Below are positions 39,568-48,370 of a stretch of 64,000 nt of DNA, in pieces. Every line of letters begins with the position of its first letter. The first letter of the stretch is position 1. The notes under the pieces are model-generated. The model had not been told where the DNA came from, did not search any database, and saw nothing but the letters and a program-made list of their open reading frames with translations. This DNA is from Cyanobacteriota bacterium (GTDB lineage: Bacteria; Acidobacteriota; Vicinamibacteria; Vicinamibacterales; UBA2999): contig JAIEMQ010000006.1 in the NCBI GenBank assembly GCA_019752015.1, forward strand, positions 196,842-260,841, in the 5' to 3' direction. A program made the translations under genes and the position numbers.

Positions 39568-40716
39568 ATGATTCGACAAAGACGCCTTGCATTGCTGCCG
39601 TTGCTGCTCGCGCTGACCGCATGCGGCCCTGGACGCACGGCAGCGCCAGCCTCGTCGGTGGTGCCTCCGTTCCTGGAGACGCCAGTGGCTGCGCATCCGG
39701 CCTCGAGCGCTGACACGCTCGCGCTCGGCAAGAGGATCTACGACGTCAACTGCGCGCATTGCCATGGTGAGGCGGGAGACGGCAACGGCTTCGGCGCGCC
39801 CCACCTGTCACCGGCGCCGCGCGACTTCACCACCGTGGACTTCAAGTTCCGCACCACGGCGTCTGGCCACCTCCCAACCGACGAGGATCTCTACCGTGTC
39901 GTCTCGCGCGGGTTGAATGGTACGGGCATGCCGCCGTGGCAGTACCTGCTGACCGATGCGGAGCGCTGGGCGGTGGTCGACTATGTGAAGACGTTCCAGC
40001 CGCGCTTTGCGGAGGAGCCGGCGGCGACGCCGGTGACACTGCCTGATGCGCCGGCGGGCACCCGCGATCTCAAGCGGGGCGCGGCAGTGTACGCGACGCT
40101 GGAGTGCGCGAAGTGCCACGGGCCGGACGGGCGCGGCATCGGGCAGTCGTCGCTGACGCTGGTGGACGGGCGCGGGCGCCACGTCAACGCGCGCGACTTC
40201 ACGCAGCCCGGCACTTTCCGCACCGGCTGGACCGAGCGCGAGATTGTCCGCACGATCTACACCGGCAACAACGGCGTCGCGATGCCCGCCTACGACGGCA
40301 TCGTCAGCAAGGCGGAGGAATACGACCTCGCCGCCTACATCATGAGCCTCGCCGGGCACGGCCCCGGAAACCAGCTGCGCCGATCGGCGCGTGGCATGGA
40401 CGGGCTCGGCGAGCCGGCGCGCGTCATCGCGCTGCGCGAGCACGCCTGGAAGTACGAGCCCTCGGAGATCCGCATCAAGGCGGGCGAGGTGGTGCGCATC
40501 GACTTATCGACCACCGACAACGGTCTCGGTGCCGGCCACGGCTTCGCCATCGACGGCTACGACCAGCAGGTGTTCATCAACGGCGCAATGGTCGGGTCGC
40601 CGCAGTCGGTGACGTTCCGCATCAACGAGCCGGGTCGCTACAAGTTCTACTGCTCGACGCAGTGCAGCGTGAGCGAGCTGCACCCGCATATGAAGGGCAC
40701 GCTCATCGTCGAGTGA
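39568..40716 (+). CDS. Di-heme c-type cytochrome lipoprotein fused to CuA-like cupredoxin domain
   Basis: Lipobox LTACGP; CAHCHGEAGDGNGFG and CAKCHGPDGRGIG; C-terminal RYKFYCSTQCSVSELHPHMKGTLIVE. Confidence 0.85.
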   Translation: MIRQRRLALLPLLLALTACGPGRTAAPASSVVPPFLETPVAAHPASSADTLALGKRIYDVNCAHCHGEAGDGNGFGAPHLSPAPRDFTTVDFKFRTTASGHLPTDEDLYRVVSRGLNGTGMPPWQYLLTDAERWAVVDYVKTFQPRFAEEPAATPVTLPDAPAGTRDLKRGAAVYATLECAKCHGPDGRGIGQSSLTLVDGRGRHVNARDFTQPGTFRTGWTEREIVRTIYTGNNGVAMPAYDGIVSKAEEYDLAAYIMSLAGHGPGNQLRRSARGMDGLGEPARVIALREHAWKYEPSEIRIKAGEVVRIDLSTTDNGLGAGHGFAIDGYDQQVFINGAMVGSPQSVTFRINEPGRYKFYCSTQCSVSELHPHMKGTLIVE

Positions 40717-40735
40717 CGGCACGAAGGAGCCAATT

Positions 40736-42574
40736 ATGAAGATGAAAACAGTTTTGCTGGTGCTCCTCACGATCGCCGGCACCATCGCCGGCTTGCAGTT
40801 CGCAGGGTGCCAGAGCATCGGCGCCACGTCCGCGCGCACCTGGGCGGCCGAGAAGGTCTACGTCGCGCCGGGTGAACACGACAAGTACTACGGGTTCCTG
40901 TCGGGCGGACAGAGCGGATCCGTGTTCGTCGTCGGCATCCCGTCGGGGCGGCTGATTCGCGAGGTGCCGATCTTCGAGCCGCGCGCTGCCGTCGGGTACG
41001 CGGTGCACCCCAACGACCCGCGGCGCAAGGAGCTCGAAGCCACCGGCGGCGCGTGGGGTGACACGCACCATCCCGTCCCCTCCGAGACCAACGGCGTTTA
41101 CGACGGCAAGTATCTCTGGATCAACGACCTCGCCAACGGGCGCGTTGCCCGTGTCCGGCTCGACGTCTTCGAGACCGACAAGATCGTCAAGATTCCAAAC
41201 ATGCAGGGGGCGCACGGCATCGCCGCCCTCTCGCCGAACACGAAGTACATCTTCGTAAACGGCGAGTTCGAGCAGCCGACCGATGGCTTGGTGACGAACC
41301 CGGATCCCTACACCTCTGTTGTCGCGTTCCTCGATCCCGAGTCGATGGCAGTGAAGTTCCAGGTCCGCGTCAACGGCAACATCGACATCGCCGACAGCTC
41401 GAAAGACGGGCGCTACGCTTTCTCGACCGTTTACAACCTTGAGCAGGGCAAGGACGCCGATGCGATGTTCCAGTACGACCGGGACGCCGTCGTGGCCATC
41501 GACGTCCCGGCGGCGGAGAAAGCGGTCGCAGAAGGCAAGGCGCGGATCCAGAACGGTGTGCCGGTAATCGATCCCAAGGAGGTGCCCGGCGTGATGACGT
41601 TGATCCCGGTGCCGAAGAACCCGCACGGCATCAACGCAACGCCCGACGGCAAGTACGTGATCGCCAGCGGCAAGCTGTCGCCGACGGTGACGATAATCGA
41701 CGCGAAGACGCTGAAGATCGTCGCTGAGCCCGAGGTCGGCCTCGGACCGTTGCACACCACGTTCGACAATCGTGGCAACGCCTTCACATCGCTCTTCCTC
41801 GACAGCCAGGTCGTGAAATGGGACATCGACAAGGCGATCGCGGGCGCCGCCGACTACATCGTCGACCGCATCGACGTGCACTACAACATCGGCCACCTGC
41901 AGGCGGTTGGCGGCGAAACGATGGACCCGAAGGGAGATTACTTGCTCGCGCTCAACAAGCTGTCGAAGGACCAGTACCTGCCGGTCGGCCCTGAGCTGCC
42001 CGAAGCGCAGGAGCTCATCGACATCTCCGGCGAAAAGATGCGGATGCTGTTGGCGTTTCCGACGCCGCCAGAGCCGCACGATGCGGTATTCATGCCGGCC
42101 GAAACGCTGCGCGGCAAGGTGAAGCAGACGTTCGATCTCGCGCCCGAGGCCATTGCCGAAGGCAAGGAGAGCGTGATGAGGACCGGACCGAAGTTGGTGA
42201 AGGTGAACATGACGCTGATCCGCAGCGCCTACACGCCACACCAACTCGACGTTCGCGAAGGCGACGAGGTAACGCTGACGATCACCAACGTCGAGACGAT
42301 CCGCGACATGACGCACGGCTTCGCGCTGCCGGATCACAGCTTGAACATCGCGCTCCCCCCGGGCGCGACCAAGACCATCACGTTCACCGCCGGAAAGCCG
42401 GGAGTCTACTGGTACTACTGCACGAACTTCTGCAGCGCGCTCCACCTCGAGATGCGCGGCCGCATGGTGGTGCACCCGAAGGATCGGACGCTCACGCTCA
42501 CCGATTGGAGCCCGGCCCAGAACGTGAAGGGTAAGGCGATACCGGGCGTGCCTTCGACGGGAGCGGAACGGTGA
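40736..42574 (+). CDS. nosZ: Nitrous-oxide reductase, clade II-like
   Basis: Propeller-type N-terminus with Sec/lipoprotein-like signal (no TAT RR), GDTHHPVPSETNGVYDGKYLWINDLANGRVARV, CuA motif GVYWYYCTNFCSALHLEMRGRM. Confidence 0.94.
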   Translation: MKMKTVLLVLLTIAGTIAGLQFAGCQSIGATSARTWAAEKVYVAPGEHDKYYGFLSGGQSGSVFVVGIPSGRLIREVPIFEPRAAVGYAVHPNDPRRKELEATGGAWGDTHHPVPSETNGVYDGKYLWINDLANGRVARVRLDVFETDKIVKIPNMQGAHGIAALSPNTKYIFVNGEFEQPTDGLVTNPDPYTSVVAFLDPESMAVKFQVRVNGNIDIADSSKDGRYAFSTVYNLEQGKDADAMFQYDRDAVVAIDVPAAEKAVAEGKARIQNGVPVIDPKEVPGVMTLIPVPKNPHGINATPDGKYVIASGKLSPTVTIIDAKTLKIVAEPEVGLGPLHTTFDNRGNAFTSLFLDSQVVKWDIDKAIAGAADYIVDRIDVHYNIGHLQAVGGETMDPKGDYLLALNKLSKDQYLPVGPELPEAQELIDISGEKMRMLLAFPTPPEPHDAVFMPAETLRGKVKQTFDLAPEAIAEGKESVMRTGPKLVKVNMTLIRSAYTPHQLDVREGDEVTLTITNVETIRDMTHGFALPDHSLNIALPPGATKTITFTAGKPGVYWYYCTNFCSALHLEMRGRMVVHPKDRTLTLTDWSPAQNVKGKAIPGVPSTGAER

Positions 42575-43131
42575 TGCGCCGCGTCCGCGTCCTGCTCGTG
42601 ACGGCGGCGGTGCTGACCGCCGCCTCCCTGCTGCTGCCGATCTGGGGTGTACGAATGACGGCGCCCCAGTACCCGGACGAGGCGCTGATGCTGCGCATCG
42701 ACCGGCACGGCATTGGCGGCGATGTTCACGAGGTCGAGACGCTGCAGCGATACATCGGCGTCAGGTTTCCTGAGGCGATGCCGGAGTTGAACTGGTTACC
42801 GGGCGTGGTGCTCGTGCTCACTCTTTTGCTGCTGATCGCGGCAGCGGCCGGACGCGGCACTGCCGCCCGAGCACTACGGATCTTTACCGTCACCGCCTTC
42901 ATATTATTCCTGGCTGCGTCCGCGGCGCTCGTGCAGAAGCGTCTGTACGACGTCGGCCACGATCGCGATCCGAGCGCGCCAATCAAGGCCGTGAAGACGT
43001 TCACGCCGCCGATGGTTGGACCCGCGCGGGTAGGCAACTTCACCGTCTGGTCGTTTCCGCACGCCGGCGCCCTCTCGCTCCTGACAGCCGCGTTGCTGGC
43101 CGGCGCGGCGGCACGAAAGAGGATCGCGTGA
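42574..43131 (+). CDS. nosB: NosB-like membrane protein
   Basis: RMTAPQYPDEALMLRIDRHGIGGDVHEVETLQRYIGVRF; position between nosZ and nosD as in clade II clusters. Confidence 0.65.
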   Translation: MRRVRVLLVTAAVLTAASLLLPIWGVRMTAPQYPDEALMLRIDRHGIGGDVHEVETLQRYIGVRFPEAMPELNWLPGVVLVLTLLLLIAAAAGRGTAARALRIFTVTAFILFLAASAALVQKRLYDVGHDRDPSAPIKAVKTFTPPMVGPARVGNFTVWSFPHAGALSLLTAALLAGAAARKRIA

Positions 43132-44471
43132 AATCCTTCGCGCTCGCGGCGGCGCTCGTGCTGATTGTTGCGGCACCTGCAACCGCAGCGCGCACGTGGA
43201 CCGTTGGCCCTACCGGTGCGGACTTCCCGCTCATCTCGCCGGCGCTTGCTGCCGCGGCCGATGGCGACACGATTCTCGTCGGCGCGGGCGTTTACCGCGA
43301 GAACCTGGTGCTGCACCGCCGCGTGTCGATCGTGGGACGCGGATCACCATTGCTTGTCGGGCTTGGCACCGGCAGCGTCATCCGCATCGTCGCGCCCAAC
43401 TGCGAGATTCGCGGGCTCGTGCTCGAGGGCTCAGGCACCGGCGACACGAACGAAATGGACGCGGCCGTCACGGTGACATCGAGCGGGAATCGCATCGTCG
43501 ACAACACGATGCGGCGCGTGTTCTACGGTGTGGTGATTGGCGCGCCGGACAACGAAGTGATCGGCAATCGCATCACCGGCTTCCTCGACCTGCCCTTCGG
43601 CCGGCGCGGCGACGGTGTCTATGTCTACCGCTCGCACTCCGCCCGCGTGCTGCGCAATCACATCGTCGGGCAGCGCGACGGCATCTACTTCCAGTACGCG
43701 CCTGGCGGCCTCGCCGATGGCAACGTCGTCGAGGACAGCCGCTACGGCCTCCACGTCATGTTTGCGAACGACATCGTCGTCCGTGGCAACACCTTCCGTC
43801 GATCCTCGGTCGGTGCCAACATCATGGAGTCGCGACGCATCCGGATCGAGGACAACAACATCGAGCACAACCGCGGCGCGTCGGCAGTGGGTCTGGCGCT
43901 GAAGGGGTGCGACGACTCGATTGTGCACGGCAACCTGTTGTCGGACAACGCACGCGGGCTGCAGGTGGACGGCTCGTCGCGAAACACCTTTGCGGATAAC
44001 CGGCTCCTTTACAACGACACGGCGGTCATGCTGTTCGCGAGTGCCGAGCAGAACGTGTTCACGGGCAACCTGTTCGACGCCAACTGGAGCGACGTTGTCG
44101 TCAGCGGCCGCGGAGCAACAACGGAGTGGAGCCGCGGCGGTCGCGGCAATCAGTGGAGCGGCTATCGCGGCTTCGATTTCGACGGCGACGGTGTCGGCGA
44201 ATCGGCGCATCCGTTATTGACGCCGTTCGCGGCGATCGAAGGCGTCAATCCAATCGCGCGGCTGTTCCTCGGAACGCCCGCATCGGCCGGACTCGAGCTC
44301 GCCGCTCGCGCCGGCCTTGTACCCGGCCTGGGCGATTCTGATCCGCACCCGGTCGTCGGCGGTGCGGTCGCCGCTCGGGAGACGGAAACGGGCAGCCAAA
44401 CGGGTGGCATGACGCTGGCGCTGCTCACGGTGGCGCTCGCGTTCTTCGGCGTTCGCGAGGTGGTGCTGTGA
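43128..44471 (+). CDS. nosD: NosD-like parallel beta-helix copper-maturation protein
   Basis: Beta-helix repeats NRIVDNTMRRVFYGVVIGAPDNEVIGNRITGF...YGLHVMFANDIVVRGNTFRRSSVGANIMESRRIRIEDN. Confidence 0.88.
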   Translation: MKSFALAAALVLIVAAPATAARTWTVGPTGADFPLISPALAAAADGDTILVGAGVYRENLVLHRRVSIVGRGSPLLVGLGTGSVIRIVAPNCEIRGLVLEGSGTGDTNEMDAAVTVTSSGNRIVDNTMRRVFYGVVIGAPDNEVIGNRITGFLDLPFGRRGDGVYVYRSHSARVLRNHIVGQRDGIYFQYAPGGLADGNVVEDSRYGLHVMFANDIVVRGNTFRRSSVGANIMESRRIRIEDNNIEHNRGASAVGLALKGCDDSIVHGNLLSDNARGLQVDGSSRNTFADNRLLYNDTAVMLFASAEQNVFTGNLFDANWSDVVVSGRGATTEWSRGGRGNQWSGYRGFDFDGDGVGESAHPLLTPFAAIEGVNPIARLFLGTPASAGLELAARAGLVPGLGDSDPHPVVGGAVAARETETGSQTGGMTLALLTVALAFFGVREVVL

Positions 44472-45280
44472 TCGAACTGCTCGGCGTGGAGAAAGCCTAC
44501 GGCGAGCGGATCGTGCTTGCCGGCGCTGACCTGGTCGTGAACCAGGGCGAATCTGTGGCGCTCGTCGGCGGCAACGGTTCGGGAAAGACCACGACGCTGC
44601 GGTGCATCGCAGGGCTGGCGCGGCCGGATCGCGGCCGCGTGCGGGTGGATCAGATCGACGTTCTGATGCAGACGCGCGAGGCACTCGACCGACTCAGCTA
44701 CCTGCCGCAGCGTCCCGCTTTTCCCGGGACCCTCAAGGTGCGCGAAGTCATCGGCGTGGCTGCGCAGCTGCGCAAGCAGCCGGCGCGTGCGGTCGATCGC
44801 GAAATCGAGCGGTGCGGCCTCGTCCTGGTGGCAGACCGATTCGTCTCGCAGCTCTCCGGCGGCGAGCGTCAACGGCTCGGCCTTGCGGTCACCTTCGTCG
44901 CGGCTGTACCTGTCTTCATCTTCGACGAGCCGTCGGCAAACCTCGACCCTTCAGCCACTCGCATGCTGATCGATCGCGCGCGCGAACTGCGCCGCGATGG
45001 GCGCGCCGTGCTCTACACGACACACGTGGCCGCCGACATCGACGCGCTCGCCACGCGCGTCGCACTGCTGGGAGGCGGACGCATCGAGGTGCTGAACGAT
45101 CTGGAACTCGGACACGCGCCGCCGTTGGCGGCGCGGACGGCGGGAGAGCGCGCGCTCGAACGCCTCGAGGCGCGACATGACGCGAAGACAACGCTGGACG
45201 ATGATTGCGTGGCTGCTGGTGGTGCCGGGCTGCGGGAGCGCGGCCCTCGAGCCGCAGCCACTGCCGCTGGACCACGTTGA
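44468..45280 (+). CDS. nosF: NosF ABC transporter ATPase
   Basis: GGNGSGKTTTLRCIAGLARPDRG; LSGGERQRLGLAVTF; FDEPSANLDP. ORF overlaps nosL by ~100 nt, so the 3' end may be frameshifted. Confidence 0.88.
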   Translation: MIELLGVEKAYGERIVLAGADLVVNQGESVALVGGNGSGKTTTLRCIAGLARPDRGRVRVDQIDVLMQTREALDRLSYLPQRPAFPGTLKVREVIGVAAQLRKQPARAVDREIERCGLVLVADRFVSQLSGGERQRLGLAVTFVAAVPVFIFDEPSANLDPSATRMLIDRARELRRDGRAVLYTTHVAADIDALATRVALLGGGRIEVLNDLELGHAPPLAARTAGERALERLEARHDAKTTLDDDCVAAGGAGLRERGPRAAATAAGPR

Positions 45281-45611
45281 GTGCGCGAGCTGTCGAATGT
45301 TGATTTCAAGCTCCGCTCATGCAGCGCAGGCGGTGGCGGCGGGCGAAGAACCGCGCTTTTACGACGACCGCGGCTGCCTGGCAAAAGACGCGGCTTCACT
45401 CCCGTCCGGTGCGCGTCTCTTCGTGCAACTCGACGGCGAGGCAGGCTGGATCGAAACGGACAAGGCGTTCTTCGCGTTCTCCGCGACTGCGAGGACGCCG
45501 ATGAGCTACGGTGTGACCGCGTTCCGCACCGAAGCAGCGGCGTCGAGCGCGGATCGCGGCGGCCGCGCCATCAGGTGGGCCGACGTCGTCCGAGAGATAA
45601 GGGGATCATGA
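45177..45611 (+). CDS. nosL: NosL copper-chaperone lipoprotein
   Basis: Lipobox VVPGCGS; VECASCRMLISSSAHAAQ...FYDDRGCLAKD. Confidence 0.82.
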   Translation: MTRRQRWTMIAWLLVVPGCGSAALEPQPLPLDHVECASCRMLISSSAHAAQAVAAGEEPRFYDDRGCLAKDAASLPSGARLFVQLDGEAGWIETDKAFFAFSATARTPMSYGVTAFRTEAAASSADRGGRAIRWADVVREIRGS

Positions 45612-46435
45612 TTCACCGCCTCTTCGTCATCAGCTGTCTCGAATTCGTCAGCGTCGCGCGGCTGCGATGGATCCGGCTCTTTGCGGTGGCATTTGCGCTG
45701 CTGACCCTCGCGGCGGCATGGTCCGCGGGATCGGCACGCGAGCTGGCGGGGGCTGACAGCTTCGCGCGAACCACCGTTGCGCTCATGCCGCTCGTGCTGC
45801 TGCTGGTGCCACTCGTTGCCATCCTAGTCGGCGTCACTGGTCAGACCACTGAGGCCGGATCCGATGCGTTCCTCTATTCGCAGCCGGTGACGCGCTTCGA
45901 GGTGACCCTGGGGCGCTGGTGCGGCCAATCTGCCGCGCTTGGCGCGGCGCTGGCCGCCGGCCTCGGCGCTGGCGGGACCATGGTCGCACTGAGCGCCGGC
46001 GCCGCTGATGTCGCCCGGTTCGTCGTCTTCGCGGTTGCGACTTTCGTGCTCGCGCTGGTATTCCTCGCGATCGCCGCACTGCTCGGAGCCTGGTTCGAGC
46101 GCCGCATCGCGGCGCTTGCGGCCAGCGCGTTCGCCTGGTTCTTCTTCGTGCTGTTCTTCGATGGGATCGCACTCGCATCGGCGGTGTGGCTATCCGGACG
46201 GGCCGGCGCGCGTTTGCTGATGCTCTCGGTCTTCCTGAATCCTGCCGATCTGGTGCGCGTGCTGACGCTGTCATTCGCAGGGACGCCGCACCTGCTCGGC
46301 GCGGCTGGGGAGTCGTGGCAGCGGTTCCTTGGCGGGCCGGGCTGGGCGGCGCTGATCGCGTGCGGGGCATTGGCCCTCTGGATCGCCGCACCGCTGACGG
46401 CGGCCCGGCTCGCGATCTCGCGTCGCGATCTCTAA
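45608..46435 (+). CDS. nosY: NosY ABC transporter permease
   Basis: Six TM helices; LFLYSQPVTRFEVTLGRWCGQ-type motif; last gene of nosDFLY order. Confidence 0.8.
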   Translation: MIHRLFVISCLEFVSVARLRWIRLFAVAFALLTLAAAWSAGSARELAGADSFARTTVALMPLVLLLVPLVAILVGVTGQTTEAGSDAFLYSQPVTRFEVTLGRWCGQSAALGAALAAGLGAGGTMVALSAGAADVARFVVFAVATFVLALVFLAIAALLGAWFERRIAALAASAFAWFFFVLFFDGIALASAVWLSGRAGARLLMLSVFLNPADLVRVLTLSFAGTPHLLGAAGESWQRFLGGPGWAALIACGALALWIAAPLTAARLAISRRDL

Positions 46436-47127
46436 CCTGCCGACGCTGCGTCCAACGCGTTGCGATCCATGACGACGAATCCGTCTTTGTTGGTATGCAC
46501 GAGATCTTCCTTTTGCCAACGGCTCATGATCCGAATGGCCGTTTCGATCGTCGTTCCCGTTAGATCGGCCAGCTCCTGGCGCGATAGCGGCATCGGGACA
46601 AAAATGCCGCCCCGCTCCTTGCGGCCGATCTGATCGCACAGCTTCAGGAAGAGCCGCGCAAAGCGCACTTCTACACGCGCACCTGACAGATCGGCGAGGC
46701 GCCTAGTCAGCTCGGCGAGCCGCAGCGTGAGCCCCGACAGCAACCCGCGTACGAACTGCGGATCCTCTTCGAGCAATTGGAAGAACGGCCCTTTGTCGAT
46801 GCGTAGCACCCGAGACGGTTCGAGCGTCTGGGCGGACGCCATGAACGGCACACCTTCATACACCGCTACCGCGCCGAGTGGATCGCCGGCGCCGAAAATC
46901 TCGAGGATGATCTCCTTCCCCGCGGGCGTCGACTTGAAGACCTTGACACGGCCTTCGACGATGGCCATGAACGCGTCCGACGGATCGCCCTCGGCGAAGA
47001 TCAGCTCGTGGTCCCCGTAGGATTTCAGCCGGGCCACCTCCGCAACTCGGGCGCGCAGCGCCGGCGTCAGCCGGCGGAAGAGCGGCAGTCTCCGCAGTAG
47101 ATCGTCGTCTGGAAGCGACACGGGCAA
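46432..47127 (-). CDS. Crp/Fnr family transcriptional regulator
   Basis: cNMP-binding-like FAEGDPSDAFMAIVEGRVKVFKSTPAGKEIILEIFGAGDPLG; HTH MPLSRQELADLTGTTIETAIRIMSRWQKEDLV. Confidence 0.92.
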   Translation of the reverse strand: MPVSLPDDDLLRRLPLFRRLTPALRARVAEVARLKSYGDHELIFAEGDPSDAFMAIVEGRVKVFKSTPAGKEIILEIFGAGDPLGAVAVYEGVPFMASAQTLEPSRVLRIDKGPFFQLLEEDPQFVRGLLSGLTLRLAELTRRLADLSGARVEVRFARLFLKLCDQIGRKERGGIFVPMPLSRQELADLTGTTIETAIRIMSRWQKEDLVHTNKDGFVVMDRNALDAASAG

Positions 47128-47130
47128 AGT

Positions 47131-47688
47131 CTAGAGCACCTGGCGTTCGAGCTCCAACGCGCGCGGGAACAGAACTTCGTTCTCAATACGGTGATGCTCG
47201 CGAAGATGCCGATCAAACTCGGCCAGTTCGGTCATGCACCGGCGGAAAGGCACCGACAGCGAATCGGGCGCGGTGATCGCCAGCGCCAGCTCGTGCAGGC
47301 GCCCGAGCGTCTGCTCAATCCGGACGTGCTCGGCTTCGAGCACGCGAATCGGATGAAGGACTGTGGCAAACGTCGTCGGCGGCCGCAGGAAAGGCGGCGT
47401 GTCCGCGCCAGGCAGGGCGGACAAGGCGGGAAAAACGAGATGTTCTTCCTTGGCGAGATGGCTGTGAATCTGTTCGGCAAGCTCGGCGAACACCTCGCAC
47501 ATCTCCCGCGCTGCCGGTGATGCGGCTTCCCGGGCGAATGCTGTCAGCCAGGCGCGAATCTGCGGCAGCGAACGATGGAGCGCGGCATGGTACCGGTCGA
47601 CGATGTCAGTGCACATCACGTCGAGGGGACGTCGGCCTTCGTCGGTGCGGTCCATGCCAACGCTCGCATTCTTGACGCGTATAGACAT
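47131..47688 (-). CDS. Hemerythrin-domain protein
   Basis: DIVDRYHAALHRSLPQIRAWL...HSHLAKEEHLVFPAL...EAEHVRIEQ...LREHHRIENEVLFPRALELE. Confidence 0.82.
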   Translation of the reverse strand: MSIRVKNASVGMDRTDEGRRPLDVMCTDIVDRYHAALHRSLPQIRAWLTAFAREAASPAAREMCEVFAELAEQIHSHLAKEEHLVFPALSALPGADTPPFLRPPTTFATVLHPIRVLEAEHVRIEQTLGRLHELALAITAPDSLSVPFRRCMTELAEFDRHLREHHRIENEVLFPRALELERQVL

Positions 47689-48075
47689 CTACCGTGCCGT
47701 CTTGGTGACGAGGTGCGCCTCCTCGTCGCCGGCGAACTGGTATTCAGTGAGTACCGGCGGCCCGTCGGGCCGCGTGGTCGTCGCCGTGGTGAAACGCGCG
47801 GGCGCCTTGACCCAGCGCGGCTTGCAATGGAACGCCACAAGTTCCTCGCCAGGGCCCTTGCCCGGCTCGAATCGGTGGACGCTCGTGCAGGGCTCGCCGC
47901 GCGCCATCCGGCCATCGTCGTGGACGAAGACCACCGGACCCGAGACGAAGGCACCGGCAATCATCGTGGTGTCTTTCAAGTTGACGGCTGCCCATTTCAC
48001 GCTGGGTGCCGCATTAGTGGTGGCGACCAGCAGGGCGATGAGAAACAGCGATCCAAGCAAGATTCGCGACCGCAT
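47689..48075 (-). CDS. Secreted protein of unknown function, paralog of 37210-37704
   Basis: Signal peptide; VHDDGRMARGEPCTSVHRF...LVAFHCKPRW...LTEYQFAGDEEAHLV. Confidence 0.6.
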   Translation of the reverse strand: MRSRILLGSLFLIALLVATTNAAPSVKWAAVNLKDTTMIAGAFVSGPVVFVHDDGRMARGEPCTSVHRFEPGKGPGEELVAFHCKPRWVKAPARFTTATTTRPDGPPVLTEYQFAGDEEAHLVTKTAR

Positions 48076-48125
48076 AGGCTAAGCCTCCTTCACGTTGACG
48101 CTACCGCGACCGCCTCCGGATGAAC

Positions 48126-48139
48126 ATGACGGCCGTCAT
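48126..48139. promoter_or_regulatory. Crp/Fnr-type perfect palindrome ATGACGGCCGTCAT
   Basis: 51 nt upstream of ATG 48075 (minus). Confidence 0.6.
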
Positions 48140-48370
48140 ACGCCGTCTGTCTGGCGATGCGCGATGATCGCTGGGATGAGTCGTAGCGCGCCAATGCGCT
48201 GGAATGCGCCAGATACCGTCGACGGAGTGGTCCTTCGAAAGATCTCGCCTCGCGAGATCGCGGATTTTGTCCTGGACGAACTGGAGCAAGGCGCACATAT
48301 GAGCCATGCCGTCTTCATCGGACATGAGTGATGGGGCGCCCAGGACAGTCACGCGCAATGAGGTACGCCG

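Noticed and set aside
40703-42475. 590-aa minus-strand ORF opposite nosZ
   Set aside because: Composition (Arg/Asp/Val/His-rich) and position fully antisense to NosZ; shadow ORF.
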